Below are positions 32,597-41,040 of a stretch of 41,356 nucleotides of DNA, piece by piece. Position 1 is the stretch's first letter. Every line of letters starts with the position of its first letter. The DNA comes from Gammaproteobacteria bacterium (lineage in GTDB: Bacteria; Pseudomonadota; Gammaproteobacteria; Pseudomonadales; Azotimanducaceae). The translations under genes were made by a program, and so were the position numbers. Location: contig SYFY01000137.1 in assembly GCA_005799745.1 (NCBI GenBank), positions 1-41,356 of the forward strand, in the 5' to 3' direction. The notes under the pieces were generated by a model. The model was not told the origin of the DNA. It worked only from the letters and a program-made list of their open reading frames with translations, and did no database searches.

Positions 32597-34764
32597 GAGG
32601 TTCTAGCTTTTTGCGGCAACAACGTCTCGACGACCGCCGCCAGCTTTCCCAGTGTGAATGGTTTTTGCAGGAACACCGTGTGCGGGTCGTTCGCGTAAAT
32701 ATCGTGTATGTCGACGGTGTTGTAGCCGCTAACGACGATGATGGGGAGCTCGTGATTTCGAGACCTTAGCATCGTGATGACTTCACGGATGGTGACTCCG
32801 GGCATCGTGAGGTCCACCATCAATAGATCCGACGAAACTGCGAGATCGAGCGTCGTCTCCAATCGTCCGTCAGCATCTTTCGCGTCAAAACCCAGGCGTT
32901 CCAGCATTTGCATGTCCACACTGCGTACGGTTTCGTTGTCGTCAAGAATGACTGCGCGCTTGCCTCGCCGATGCGAAACTGCGGACGAAACACTCGAGTC
33001 TTGAGTACCGTCGGAAGACTGGACACGCGGAATGTAAACAGTGAACACGCTGCCTTTTCCGACGACGCTGGCCACCCGAATATAGCCTTGATGTTTGCGA
33101 ATCGTGCCAATAGCGCTGGAAAGTCCAAGGCCTCTGCCGACAGCCTTGGTCGAGAAAAACGGGTCGAATATGCGCGCCTGCCATTCCATCGGAATTCCGC
33201 CGCCACTGTCTTCGACCATCACATACACGTAGTCGCCCGCGGATAGATTCTCTGCGCCAGGCAACCCATCGAGCGCCTCACGATCGAGTGTTGTATATCC
33301 GGTTCGTACACAAATTTTCCCCGGGTGATCGCCAATGGCTTCGTGGGCGTTGACGATGAGGTTCAAAAGGATTTGTGCGATCTGAGTCGAATCTGTCAGC
33401 ACCTTTAAGGGTTCTTTCGAATCCGCTTCGACGATCAATTCAGTGGATCCCCGCAGGGATGAACGCAACATGTCGACAGTGCCTACAACAAGACGCTTGA
33501 GATCCACTTCTGCGAGAACAACTTCCCCCTTAGCGGCGTAGTTCAACAGCTGCCGAGCAAGGTCAGCACCTTGTTCTCCGGCGTGGCGAATACGGCGCAG
33601 ATACTCTTTGACGCGTGCCGGTTCGCTGTCAGCGAAGACCTCCCCAAGTTCCGCATTGCCGTTGATGCTGACCAAGAGGTTGTTGAAGTCGTGGGCAACT
33701 CCACCCGCGATCAATCCAAGGCTCTCAAGTTTGCGCGCCACCTGTACGGTTTCATCCATGTGTTTGCGTTGGGTTTCGTCGTGGACAAACCAAACGGTCC
33801 CCACAGCTTTACCTTCGAGCAGCACTGGCCGTTTTTCGATTTCAACCCAGGTGTCTGGACGAGCTTGAAGCTGCAGGAGTGATGTGGGTTCGGGATCCGA
33901 GATCTGCATCCCGGTCGAATCGATCAATCGTGAATGCACCCATGGTGCCAGCTGCTCGTTGTTCGGCAAGTCTTCGAATAGCCGCTGAATGAAAACGTTG
34001 GAGAAAATGACGCGATGATTGCGATCCACCAGGATGCCGGCTACGGGGTCCGAGCCGATCCACTCTTCAAGTCGAACGGTGCTGGCAGCATGCAGCTGGC
34101 CGCGATAGATCGCGATCACTAACATGGATGTGCCGATGCTCAAGCCAACTACGGTTGGGTCGAAGTCCACCGGTGAGGGAGCGAGCGTGTAGGTCGCATT
34201 GAGTATAGTCGGCAACGCCGACGATAAGGCGCAAAGCCGCATCTGCGCGCGGTCGCTCGCGAACTCAGCGATTCGATGTCGATAAACGGAGAGGAGTACG
34301 GTGCAGAAAATGAGCGACCACAGAAAAATACCGTTGGCGTACCAAAAAAAACTGTACTCGCTACGTGCTCCAGGTATCGGAACCAGGAAAAGCCCGTGCC
34401 ATGGATTGGTGGTGGAGATCACCCATCCGGTGAGTGCGAGACCCACAGGAAGTCGAAACCACAGCCATTCCGGGACTCGCCACTTCATCCCCTGCATGAT
34501 GGCCAGGCGCACCGTGACTAGCCACCAGGTCGTGACAGTCCAGATGAGTCCTGTATAGAGAATCAGGAGTGATCCTGTGTAGGCAGCGGGATCGTGATCT
34601 TTCAGGTTGGCGCCGAGGTTGCCGGTGGCGAAGAGGAACGGCGAAAAAATCCCGATCTGCAACCAGGGAGAGAGTTTGCATGGTGACCAACGCGATAACA
34701 CAAACACCGCATTCGCGGTAATGACCGCAATGCAGATGATGTCAATCAGAATCGATGTCGACAC
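32593..34764 (-). CDS. Hybrid sensor histidine kinase with N-terminal 7TM domain and C-terminal receiver
   Basis: A 723-residue membrane kinase. Seven hydrophobic segments fill residues about 1-222 (for example IDIICIAVITANAVFVL and GLSIGTSMLVIAIY), like the histidine-kinase 7TM input domain. A PAS domain follows (about 237-335, AGILVDRNHRVIFSNVFIQR). The phospho-acceptor is His358 in AGGVAHDFNNLLVSING, the ATPase domain has LLNLIVNAHEAIGDHPG and GRGLGLSSAIGTIRKHQG, and the receiver domain has Asp651 (LMVDLTMPG) and Lys701 (LQKPF). No DNA-binding output is attached. The start GTG at 34764 has AGGAAGG closely upstream. It follows the crotonase gene after 29 bases and overlaps modA by four, so it is part of an operon. 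Confidence 0.92.
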   Translation of the reverse strand: MSTSILIDIICIAVITANAVFVLSRWSPCKLSPWLQIGIFSPFLFATGNLGANLKDHDPAAYTGSLLILYTGLIWTVTTWWLVTVRLAIMQGMKWRVPEWLWFRLPVGLALTGWVISTTNPWHGLFLVPIPGARSEYSFFWYANGIFLWSLIFCTVLLSVYRHRIAEFASDRAQMRLCALSSALPTILNATYTLAPSPVDFDPTVVGLSIGTSMLVIAIYRGQLHAASTVRLEEWIGSDPVAGILVDRNHRVIFSNVFIQRLFEDLPNNEQLAPWVHSRLIDSTGMQISDPEPTSLLQLQARPDTWVEIEKRPVLLEGKAVGTVWFVHDETQRKHMDETVQVARKLESLGLIAGGVAHDFNNLLVSINGNAELGEVFADSEPARVKEYLRRIRHAGEQGADLARQLLNYAAKGEVVLAEVDLKRLVVGTVDMLRSSLRGSTELIVEADSKEPLKVLTDSTQIAQILLNLIVNAHEAIGDHPGKICVRTGYTTLDREALDGLPGAENLSAGDYVYVMVEDSGGGIPMEWQARIFDPFFSTKAVGRGLGLSSAIGTIRKHQGYIRVASVVGKGSVFTVYIPRVQSSDGTQDSSVSSAVSHRRGKRAVILDDNETVRSVDMQMLERLGFDAKDADGRLETTLDLAVSSDLLMVDLTMPGVTIREVITMLRSRNHELPIIVVSGYNTVDIHDIYANDPHTVFLQKPFTLGKLAAVVETLLPQKARTS

Positions 34765-34793
34765 CGCGCCTTCCTGGGCCGGTTGGAGCGTGG

Positions 34794-35528
34794 CTACCGG
34801 CCGAAGTTCTTCAGTCGTTCCTCAAGATCGGGGCCACGACCTGGACTGTTCGTTCGTTCGAACTGCAGCCCGTCTGCCAGTGTGTAGTTGAGCCCTTTGT
34901 TCACCAACATTTTGTCTGCCCGCAGGGTAAACCAGGAATTTTCGAGAAAGGTACGGGCCATGGTGATGGTGTGATTGATCAATTGATCCTTAGGCACGCA
35001 CGCATTCGCAAGCCCGATTCGTGCAGCTTCGTCCCCGCCAACTATCCGACCGCTGAACATGATCTCTTTCGCTTTGAGCAGTCCCACACGACGTGGCAGT
35101 CGCTGACTCATGCCCCAGGTCGGTGACATACCCCACTTGCCGTGAGTGTCCGAGAAACGAGCATCGTCCGCTGCAACCAAGAGGTCACAGGCGAGTGCAA
35201 GTTCCAGAGAGCCTGTGTAACAGTGTCCCTGCACTGCAGCGATCACGGGTTGTGGCAATGCTTCGATGGCGTCGAGTGTTTCGGCCTGAAAATGCCGCGA
35301 CGGCGCAACTTCTCCGGACTGAATGGCCTTGAGGTCATTGCCAGCGGAGAAGGAGCGACCTTTGCCGCACAGGATCACGCAACCGATGCTGTCGGTGCTC
35401 TTGGCGATCGAGTCGATGTGCGCACGCAACTCCACAAAAAGGCTTGGTGACAGCGCGTTGAGTGCGTCGGGTCGGTTCAGCGTGAGGATCGTGAGGCCGT
35501 TGTCGTCGGTTCTTTCTACCAGTGCCAT
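34794..35528 (-). CDS. Crotonase family protein (one catalytic Glu replaced)
   Basis: A 244-residue enoyl-CoA hydratase/isomerase family member. The oxyanion segment GRSFSAGNDLKAIQSG is present and the first catalytic glutamate is kept (Glu109 in YTGSLELALACDLL). At the second position the usual PE is replaced by TH (His129 in FSDTHGKWGMSP), followed by TWGMSQRLPRRVG. This WGMSPTWGMSQRLPR form occurs in a subgroup annotated as hydratase or isomerase without a proven reaction. The start ATG at 35528 is preceded by AAAGGGG about seven bases upstream. It lies between the acyl-CoA dehydrogenase (gap 41 bases) and the hybrid kinase (gap 29 bases) on the same strand. Confidence 0.9.
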   Translation of the reverse strand: MALVERTDDNGLTILTLNRPDALNALSPSLFVELRAHIDSIAKSTDSIGCVILCGKGRSFSAGNDLKAIQSGEVAPSRHFQAETLDAIEALPQPVIAAVQGHCYTGSLELALACDLLVAADDARFSDTHGKWGMSPTWGMSQRLPRRVGLLKAKEIMFSGRIVGGDEAARIGLANACVPKDQLINHTITMARTFLENSWFTLRADKMLVNKGLNYTLADGLQFERTNSPGRGPDLEERLKNFGR

Positions 35529-35569
35529 GTGTGTACCCCTTTGTCAGATCCCTTTGACGGGATGATTAA

Positions 35570-36745
35570 TCAAAGACCAAGCACGAGCTTGGCAACGATG
35601 TTCTTCTGCACCTCGTTGGTACCTCCGGCGATGGACGAAGCACGCAGATTGAAATAACGCAGGAAGGACACTGCGCCTTCCTTGAAGCCCACCGGTTCCG
35701 CTTGTGGCATCGCGGCGCCTTGATATGCCATCACTTCGACCGACAGCTGTGACAGGTACTGGCCCATGTCGGCGGAGAGATTCTTCATGATGGAAGACTC
35801 TGGTCCCGGATTCTGACCCTTCGAGAGCTGCGCCATGATGCGAAACTCGGTGTACTGAATCGCCTGCAGTTTAACGTCGGCGGCATCGAGCCGGTGTGCG
35901 AACGCAGCGTCATCGAGTAGCGTCGAACCATCCGCGCATGTCATACCCGCCAGGCGACGTAGTTTCTTCAACGCGGTTTGTTGTGCGGCGGTGCCACCAC
36001 CGCCGCGCTCAAACTCAAGCAGATATTTCGCAACGGTCCAACCCTTGTCGATGGCGCCAACAACGTTGCTAACAGGTACACGCACGTTGTCAAAAAACAC
36101 CTGGTTCACTTCGTGAGTGCCTGAAGCAAAGATGATCGGTTCAACACGGATGCCGGGCGTGTCCATATCGAGTAAAAGAAAGGTAATGCCTTCTTGGGGT
36201 TTGCCTGTGGCGCCCGTACGCACGAGACAGAACATATGATTGGCGAAATGCGCGTGGGTAGTCCAGATCTTGGTCCCGTTCAAAACCAACTCATCACCGT
36301 CACGATCTGCTCTGAGTTTGAGTGCGGCCAAATCTGAGCCTGAGCCCGGCTCTGAATAACCCTGACACCAGTAGTCTTCACCCGAAAGGATACGTGGCAA
36401 GTAAAACGTCTTTTGTTCCGGCGTGCCATGACCAATCAACATGGGACCACACATGCCAAGACCCATGGGAGCAGTGCTGGGTGTGCCCGCGAGCGTGCAC
36501 TCGGTTGTCCAGATGTACTTCTGAGTGAGATCCCAACCGGTGCCACCGTATTCTTTCGGCCACGATGGTGCGACCCAGCCTTTGGCATGCAGGATGCGGT
36601 GCCAGCGAATGTTGTGTTCGTAGTCGAGAAAGATGCCGGGGCAGGTTCGTGCGGCTTCCTTCAAATCTTCCGTCAGCGATGAATTCAGGAAATCCCGGAC
36701 TTCTTCGCGAAAGGCTTCGTGTTCGGCGCTGAATTCGATGTTCAT
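35570..36745 (-). CDS. Acyl-CoA dehydrogenase (FadE-like)
   Basis: A 391-residue acyl-CoA dehydrogenase. Domain landmarks are WVAPSWPKEYGGTGWDLTQK, the FAD/substrate segment WCQGYSEPGSGSDLAALKLR, NGTKIWTTHAHFANHMFCLV, VNQVFFDNVRVPVSNVVG, and the C-terminal RASSIAGGTNEVQKNIVAKL. The Glu of the medium-chain YEGT motif is replaced (AGGT), so the base must lie elsewhere or the protein belongs to a heteromeric FadE type such as those of steroid side-chain degradation. The start ATG at 36745 matches the family N-terminus (MNIEFSAEHEAFREEVRDFL). No strong binding site is seen. Upstream (77 bases) is the phosphotransferase gene and downstream the crotonase gene. Confidence 0.93.
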   Translation of the reverse strand: MNIEFSAEHEAFREEVRDFLNSSLTEDLKEAARTCPGIFLDYEHNIRWHRILHAKGWVAPSWPKEYGGTGWDLTQKYIWTTECTLAGTPSTAPMGLGMCGPMLIGHGTPEQKTFYLPRILSGEDYWCQGYSEPGSGSDLAALKLRADRDGDELVLNGTKIWTTHAHFANHMFCLVRTGATGKPQEGITFLLLDMDTPGIRVEPIIFASGTHEVNQVFFDNVRVPVSNVVGAIDKGWTVAKYLLEFERGGGGTAAQQTALKKLRRLAGMTCADGSTLLDDAAFAHRLDAADVKLQAIQYTEFRIMAQLSKGQNPGPESSIMKNLSADMGQYLSQLSVEVMAYQGAAMPQAEPVGFKEGAVSFLRYFNLRASSIAGGTNEVQKNIVAKLVLGL

Positions 36746-36822
36746 GGGCGTGGTCTGATGCGGCTTTGATAAGAGTCCGCAAAAGACCACACGGGCGGGC
36801 TTGGGGTCAAGTCACCGTCGGG

Positions 36823-37887
36823 TCACAAGAGGTCAAGTGAGTCGAGCTCAGTCGCCTGTTGCGCGTGCCGGTTGGCCATGGCCATAAACATCTCATCTCC
36901 GCGAGCAGTCTGGCCGACCAGCATCGAAGCGATCACCGCCATCACAAGCCCGCTGAAGCTGAACCTTCGATAGTCGCGGTAGCAGTCTTCGAAGCCGTAA
37001 CCTGAAACACCGGCTTCGCAGATCGCTTCATGGTATTGCCACACCAGCAGCCGTTCATGAACCCGGCGTGCTTGCGGAACCAATCCTGCGCCGAGAAAGT
37101 ACGAAATGTCCGCGAGAGGATGACCAATGGCTACCGTTTGCCAGTCAACCACGGCGATCGGGACGTTTTCTCCGAACAGGAGGTTGTCGAGTCTGAAATC
37201 ACAGTGAGTCAGTGCGAATGGCGTTTCTGCACGTGTCAGCCAACCGTCGAGGCGCTGTGAAAATGCACTTAAGAGTTCGAGGTTTTCTTTCGACATACGC
37301 GCCTGATAACGCGCGATAAATCCGGGATACATCTGCGCCCAGAAGGACTTGAAGAATTCAGGCCCAAGTGCCGCGTTGGGTTGAATGAAGGTGACCTCAT
37401 TCAACGTCGGGTCATTCCATCGCGGCGCATGCAGTTTCGCCGCTTCCCGCAGCGCGAGCTGCGCCATCTCGACAGTGTCACCCTGAATCTGATCACCCTG
37501 CCGGGACGGCGTGATGTCTTCGAGCATCAAACAGAATGCATGGGTCGCGGGATCGATGTCGGTGTAAAAAGGTTTAGGTGTGCGAATCTGAACTGTCGGC
37601 AACAGCTCATTATAGAAATTCACTTCCTTGAAATAGTTCTGCTGCGCAATGCCCGTGGCACGGCTGGTGGGATCAGTGGAAGCGAACTTGCCAACGATGG
37701 ATGCGGGGCCTGCTCCTCGTGAGTAGTCGAGTGTAAACCTTACGCTGCGGCCAACTTGTCCGGTCCCAATATCCTTTGCAACAAAGGAACGCACGTCCGC
37801 CTCAACGCCACCATGGCGGAGCACTGCAGTGAGCCAGGGCGGAGTGATGTCTTCCGGTTCGGCAATGATGCCAGGCCGATCACTCAT
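36823..37887 (-). CDS. Phosphotransferase family protein (aminoglycoside/ecdysteroid kinase-like)
   Basis: A 354-residue small-molecule kinase of the APH/ecdysteroid-kinase type. The Brenner-type catalytic motif is clear: His228, Asp230 and Asn235 in ALTHCDFRLDNLLFGE, then VVDWQTVAIGHPLADISYFL with the metal-binding Asp248. Earlier, VGKFASTDPTSRATG and EVNFYNELLPTVQIRTPKPF form the ATP-binding lobe. Relatives sit next to acyl-CoA dehydrogenase genes in many actinobacteria and proteobacteria, where the phosphorylated compound is unknown. The start ATG at 37887 overlaps the M20 gene stop by four bases (ATGA), so the two are translated together. It probably activates or modifies an alcohol in the same pathway, which is an inference. 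Confidence 0.88.
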   Translation of the reverse strand: MSDRPGIIAEPEDITPPWLTAVLRHGGVEADVRSFVAKDIGTGQVGRSVRFTLDYSRGAGPASIVGKFASTDPTSRATGIAQQNYFKEVNFYNELLPTVQIRTPKPFYTDIDPATHAFCLMLEDITPSRQGDQIQGDTVEMAQLALREAAKLHAPRWNDPTLNEVTFIQPNAALGPEFFKSFWAQMYPGFIARYQARMSKENLELLSAFSQRLDGWLTRAETPFALTHCDFRLDNLLFGENVPIAVVDWQTVAIGHPLADISYFLGAGLVPQARRVHERLLVWQYHEAICEAGVSGYGFEDCYRDYRRFSFSGLVMAVIASMLVGQTARGDEMFMAMANRHAQQATELDSLDLL

Positions 37888-39074
37888 GCAAGCCCTCGCG
37901 ACAATTTGAAAGCACGTGTGCTCTCTTGTTGTAGATCGGGGGAGAGCAAATAGTCGAGCGCCGTCAGGGCGAGCGACTTGGCGCCATCGATGGCGGCGCG
38001 ATCACCCATCTCCGAGCCTGCCCACTTGGCAAAATCCGGGTGGTGAATCACGACGTTGGTCGGTGCAGAGGCCACCATGGGATGGATCGACGGCACCAGA
38101 TAACTCACGTTGCCCATGTCTGTACTGCCAGACGGCGCGCCAATCAACTGCTCCTTCGGAACGAAGGTCCGACCGAGCGCTTCGGCGTGAGCTTGAAAAC
38201 GATCAGCCAGCGGCCAATTGGTATTGAGATCAAGGTAATCAACACCGGCCCACTGGATGTCCACCGTGCAGCCAGTGCCCATCGCGCCGGCTTCGAAACA
38301 AGCTTGCACACGAGGCTTGAGCGCAGCGAGGGCTTTTGCATTGGCGGCGCGTACGTAGAACTCGCCGACAGTACGTTCTGGCACGATGTTAGGCGCGAGC
38401 CCACCTTCGGTGATGATGCCGTGAATACGTTCCGTTGAACGGATGTGTTGTCTGAGGTTGGAAATCGCTTGGTAAGCCAATAACAGAGCATCGAGTGCGT
38501 TCAGCCCTTTGTGAGGCATCGCCGATGCGTGAGCTGAGCGTCCGTGATAGATGACTTTAACTTCAGCGACGCAGATGCACGGCATCGATGCCATGTTCAT
38601 GCCGGCAGGGTGGATCATCATGGCGGCGTCGATGCCTTTAAATGCCCCCGCACGCGCCATCAGTTCTTTTCCGCCGCCTCTCTCTTCAGCCGGTGTCCCC
38701 AAGAAACGAACGTTACCGGGCAGCTTGTTGGCGACGGTCTGCAGTCCAAGGGTTGCGCCGAGTGCACTTGTTGCAATGAGGTTGTGTCCGCAGGAATGCC
38801 CGATGCCAGGCAGAGCATCGTACTCAGCCAAAATGGCTACGCGTGGTCCTGACCCTTGCGTGATGAGATCGGCCTCAATCGCCGTCTCCAGGGTGTAGAC
38901 CCCCGTTCGAGCTTCGATGCCTTGAGCCTGCAGCGCAGCGACCAGTGTGCGTGCGGCGTGGTGTTCCTTGAAGGCAAGCTCTGGATTCGCATGGATCGAG
39001 TGAGAAACGGTGAGTAACTCGTCGGCCAGTTCATCGATGCGACGACTGACGATGGCGTGCAGATCTTGCGGCAT
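37884..39074 (-). CDS. M20 family amidohydrolase/peptidase
   Basis: A 396-residue zinc-dependent hydrolase of the M20D (AbgB/N-acyl amino acid amidohydrolase) type. Metal-site motifs are AILAEYDALPGIGHSCGHNL (His and Asp ligands), LGTPAEERGGGKELMARAG (catalytic and metal Glu) and the His in MMIHPAGMNM. The dimerisation domain begins at VIYHGRSAHASAMPHKGLNA, and the last ligand is in PTNVVIHHPDFAKWAG. It would cleave an amide, such as an N-acyl amino acid or a p-aminobenzoyl-glutamate-like substrate. The start ATG at 39074 has GGGGAAGG upstream. It is the first gene of the six-gene minus-strand run ending with modA. Confidence 0.91.
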   Translation of the reverse strand: MPQDLHAIVSRRIDELADELLTVSHSIHANPELAFKEHHAARTLVAALQAQGIEARTGVYTLETAIEADLITQGSGPRVAILAEYDALPGIGHSCGHNLIATSALGATLGLQTVANKLPGNVRFLGTPAEERGGGKELMARAGAFKGIDAAMMIHPAGMNMASMPCICVAEVKVIYHGRSAHASAMPHKGLNALDALLLAYQAISNLRQHIRSTERIHGIITEGGLAPNIVPERTVGEFYVRAANAKALAALKPRVQACFEAGAMGTGCTVDIQWAGVDYLDLNTNWPLADRFQAHAEALGRTFVPKEQLIGAPSGSTDMGNVSYLVPSIHPMVASAPTNVVIHHPDFAKWAGSEMGDRAAIDGAKSLALTALDYLLSPDLQQESTRAFKLSRGLA

Positions 39075-39190
39075 GTTTTTCCTTCCCCTCTCCTGAACCC
39101 TCGAAGTCTGCGCCGACTATACCCCGCCGGTCGCTCGACGTAGAGTGTCGCCATCTGACTTGATCGCACCCAAAAACTAAGGGGAGTCAC

Positions 39191-40027
39191 ATGGCCTATA
39201 CGTACAAACTGCTGCGCGTCGAGATTCAAGGACGTATCGCGACTGTCATCATCGACAATCCACCCATCAACATCATCACTCCATCGCTGTATGCCGAGCT
39301 TGCGCAGCTTGCGGGTGAACTCAAGTCCGATCCGAACCTCACCGTCGTCGTACTGAAGAGCGCGAACCCAGACTTTTTCCTCGCCCACTTCGACGTGTCC
39401 GCAATCCTGTCGTTCCCTACGGATAAACCCGCGGAACGTGATCCTGAACTGAACGCCTACCACATAATGTGCGAACGTTTCCGTACGATGGACAAAGTGA
39501 CCATTGCCCAAATTGAAGGGCGTGTCGGTGGAGGCGGCAGTGAACTCGCAGCCAGCTGCGACATGCGATTCGGTGTACGCGGCAAAACCATCATCAATCA
39601 AATGGAGGTGCCACTCGGCATTCTGCCCGGCGGTACCGGAACACAGCGATTGCCACGCCTCGTAGGTCGTGGTCGCGCCATGGAAATTGTGCTCGCAGGG
39701 GATGACCTCGATGCCGTGACCGCGGAACGTTGGGGTTATCTCAACCGCATCTTTGAAGCTAACGACATCAATGGCTGGGTGCAGAAACTTGCACACCGAA
39801 TCGCTTCCTTCCCGGTCGAGGCGGTGCGTCTCGCCAAGGCATCCGTTGACGGTGCGGAGCAACCCATCGAAGAAGGGTTACGTGATGAGGCCTACCTCTT
39901 CCAGCGACTGCTGCGCACCGATGGCGCGCAGAAGAATATGAAGAAGTTTCTGGAGATCGGCGGCCAAACCCGTGAGGGTGAGCTTAAGGTCGGAGAGCTC
40001 GCCCGCCGTCTCGGTGAGACCGACTGA
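39191..40027 (+). CDS. Enoyl-CoA hydratase/isomerase family protein
   Basis: A 278-residue crotonase. Both glutamates of a classical hydratase are present: Glu118 in GRVGGGGSELAASCDMRF and Glu139 in INQMEVPLGILPGGTGTQRL. The CoA-binding loop is unusual: NPDFFLAHFDVSAI replaces the common F-(S/C)-A-G-x-D motif. A C-terminal extension of Lys, Glu and Gly residues ends in GETD. The start ATG at 39191 has AGGGGAG closely upstream. The next gene begins one base after its stop, so the two are coupled. It is transcribed away from the M20 gene, with 116 bases between them for promoters. The specific substrate is unknown. Confidence 0.91.
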   Translation: MAYTYKLLRVEIQGRIATVIIDNPPINIITPSLYAELAQLAGELKSDPNLTVVVLKSANPDFFLAHFDVSAILSFPTDKPAERDPELNAYHIMCERFRTMDKVTIAQIEGRVGGGGSELAASCDMRFGVRGKTIINQMEVPLGILPGGTGTQRLPRLVGRGRAMEIVLAGDDLDAVTAERWGYLNRIFEANDINGWVQKLAHRIASFPVEAVRLAKASVDGAEQPIEEGLRDEAYLFQRLLRTDGAQKNMKKFLEIGGQTREGELKVGELARRLGETD

Positions 40028-40028
40028 G

Positions 40029-40925
40029 ATGGCCACCCTGCGTATTGGGTCGAACCAGTTTCATATCATCGAAGCCGGCAAACCCGGTGATCCCTTGGTG
40101 CTGCTGCTGCACGGCTTTCCACAAACCAATCACACGTGGCGAGAACAGTTGCCTGCGCTTGCCGCCGCCGGGTTTCATGCAGTGGCGCCAAACCAACGTG
40201 GTTATTCTGCCGGCGCACGCCCTAAGGAACTCGAAGACTACCGCGTTGAGCACCTTGTTAACGACGTGCTGGCGATGGTCGACGCGCTCGGTGCCAAACA
40301 GTTTCATCTGGTAGGTCATGACTGGGGTGGACAGGTGGCGTGGCTCACGACGGCACTGTATGCAGATCGGGTACTCACGCTCTCTGTACTATCTAGACCT
40401 CATCCCGCAGCCTTTATCCGCGCGATGAAAGAAGACTCCGCTCAAGGTGAACGCTCGAAACATCATCGGGCGTTCCAGAATCAGGATACGGTTAGTCGCT
40501 TGCTCGAGAACGACGCGGCGAGACTTCGGCGAACGTTGAGTGATCAAGGTGTGTCCTCCGCCGACGTCGATGCCTATCTGTCAGTCCTTGGCAATCATGA
40601 AGCACTGACCGCGGCGGTGAACTGGTATCGAGCATCGGCAACTGCAACCGACTCAGCCCTGGTGGTGCGTGACCTTCCCGCCGTTACAGTGCCTACGCTC
40701 TATATCTGGGGTGATGCGGATGCGACGGTGGGCCGCATTGCAGCATCTTTGACGGCCGAGTACGTGCAATCGGTCTACACCTTTGTACAGATTCCGAACG
40801 TCGGACACTTTGTTACGGATCAGGATGCCCATGCGGTGAACCACGCCCTGGTGACTCACCTCACCCGGCCTGGCTTTGTGGCCATCAAGCGACACGAACC
40901 CACTCGGTTTGCGCCGACGGACTAA
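40029..40925 (+). CDS. Alpha/beta hydrolase with Asp nucleophile (epoxide hydrolase/dehalogenase-like)
   Basis: A 298-residue alpha/beta hydrolase. The oxyanion motif is HGFP (28-31, LLLHGFPQTNHTW), and the nucleophile elbow is GHDWGG with Asp98, the hallmark of epoxide hydrolases and haloalkane dehalogenases; esterases have Ser here. A late acid (WGDADATVG) and His (VGHFVTDQD) complete the triad. The cap domain lies at about 140-230. The start ATG at 40029 follows the crotonase stop after one base, so translation is probably coupled. The Baeyer-Villiger-type monooxygenase gene follows after 115 bases. Opening an epoxide formed during degradation of an unsaturated or cyclic compound is a plausible role. 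Confidence 0.88.
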   Translation: MATLRIGSNQFHIIEAGKPGDPLVLLLHGFPQTNHTWREQLPALAAAGFHAVAPNQRGYSAGARPKELEDYRVEHLVNDVLAMVDALGAKQFHLVGHDWGGQVAWLTTALYADRVLTLSVLSRPHPAAFIRAMKEDSAQGERSKHHRAFQNQDTVSRLLENDAARLRRTLSDQGVSSADVDAYLSVLGNHEALTAAVNWYRASATATDSALVVRDLPAVTVPTLYIWGDADATVGRIAASLTAEYVQSVYTFVQIPNVGHFVTDQDAHAVNHALVTHLTRPGFVAIKRHEPTRFAPTD

Positions 40926-41040
40926 GACAGCTCTGGAGGCGCATTGACTATCCAATCCGCTGGGTTGCCTCGGCGGATTTCGCCCCACATACTCTAGTCA
41001 TCTGTCATCCCACACCCGCAATTCTCAGGGGATTTCTGCC

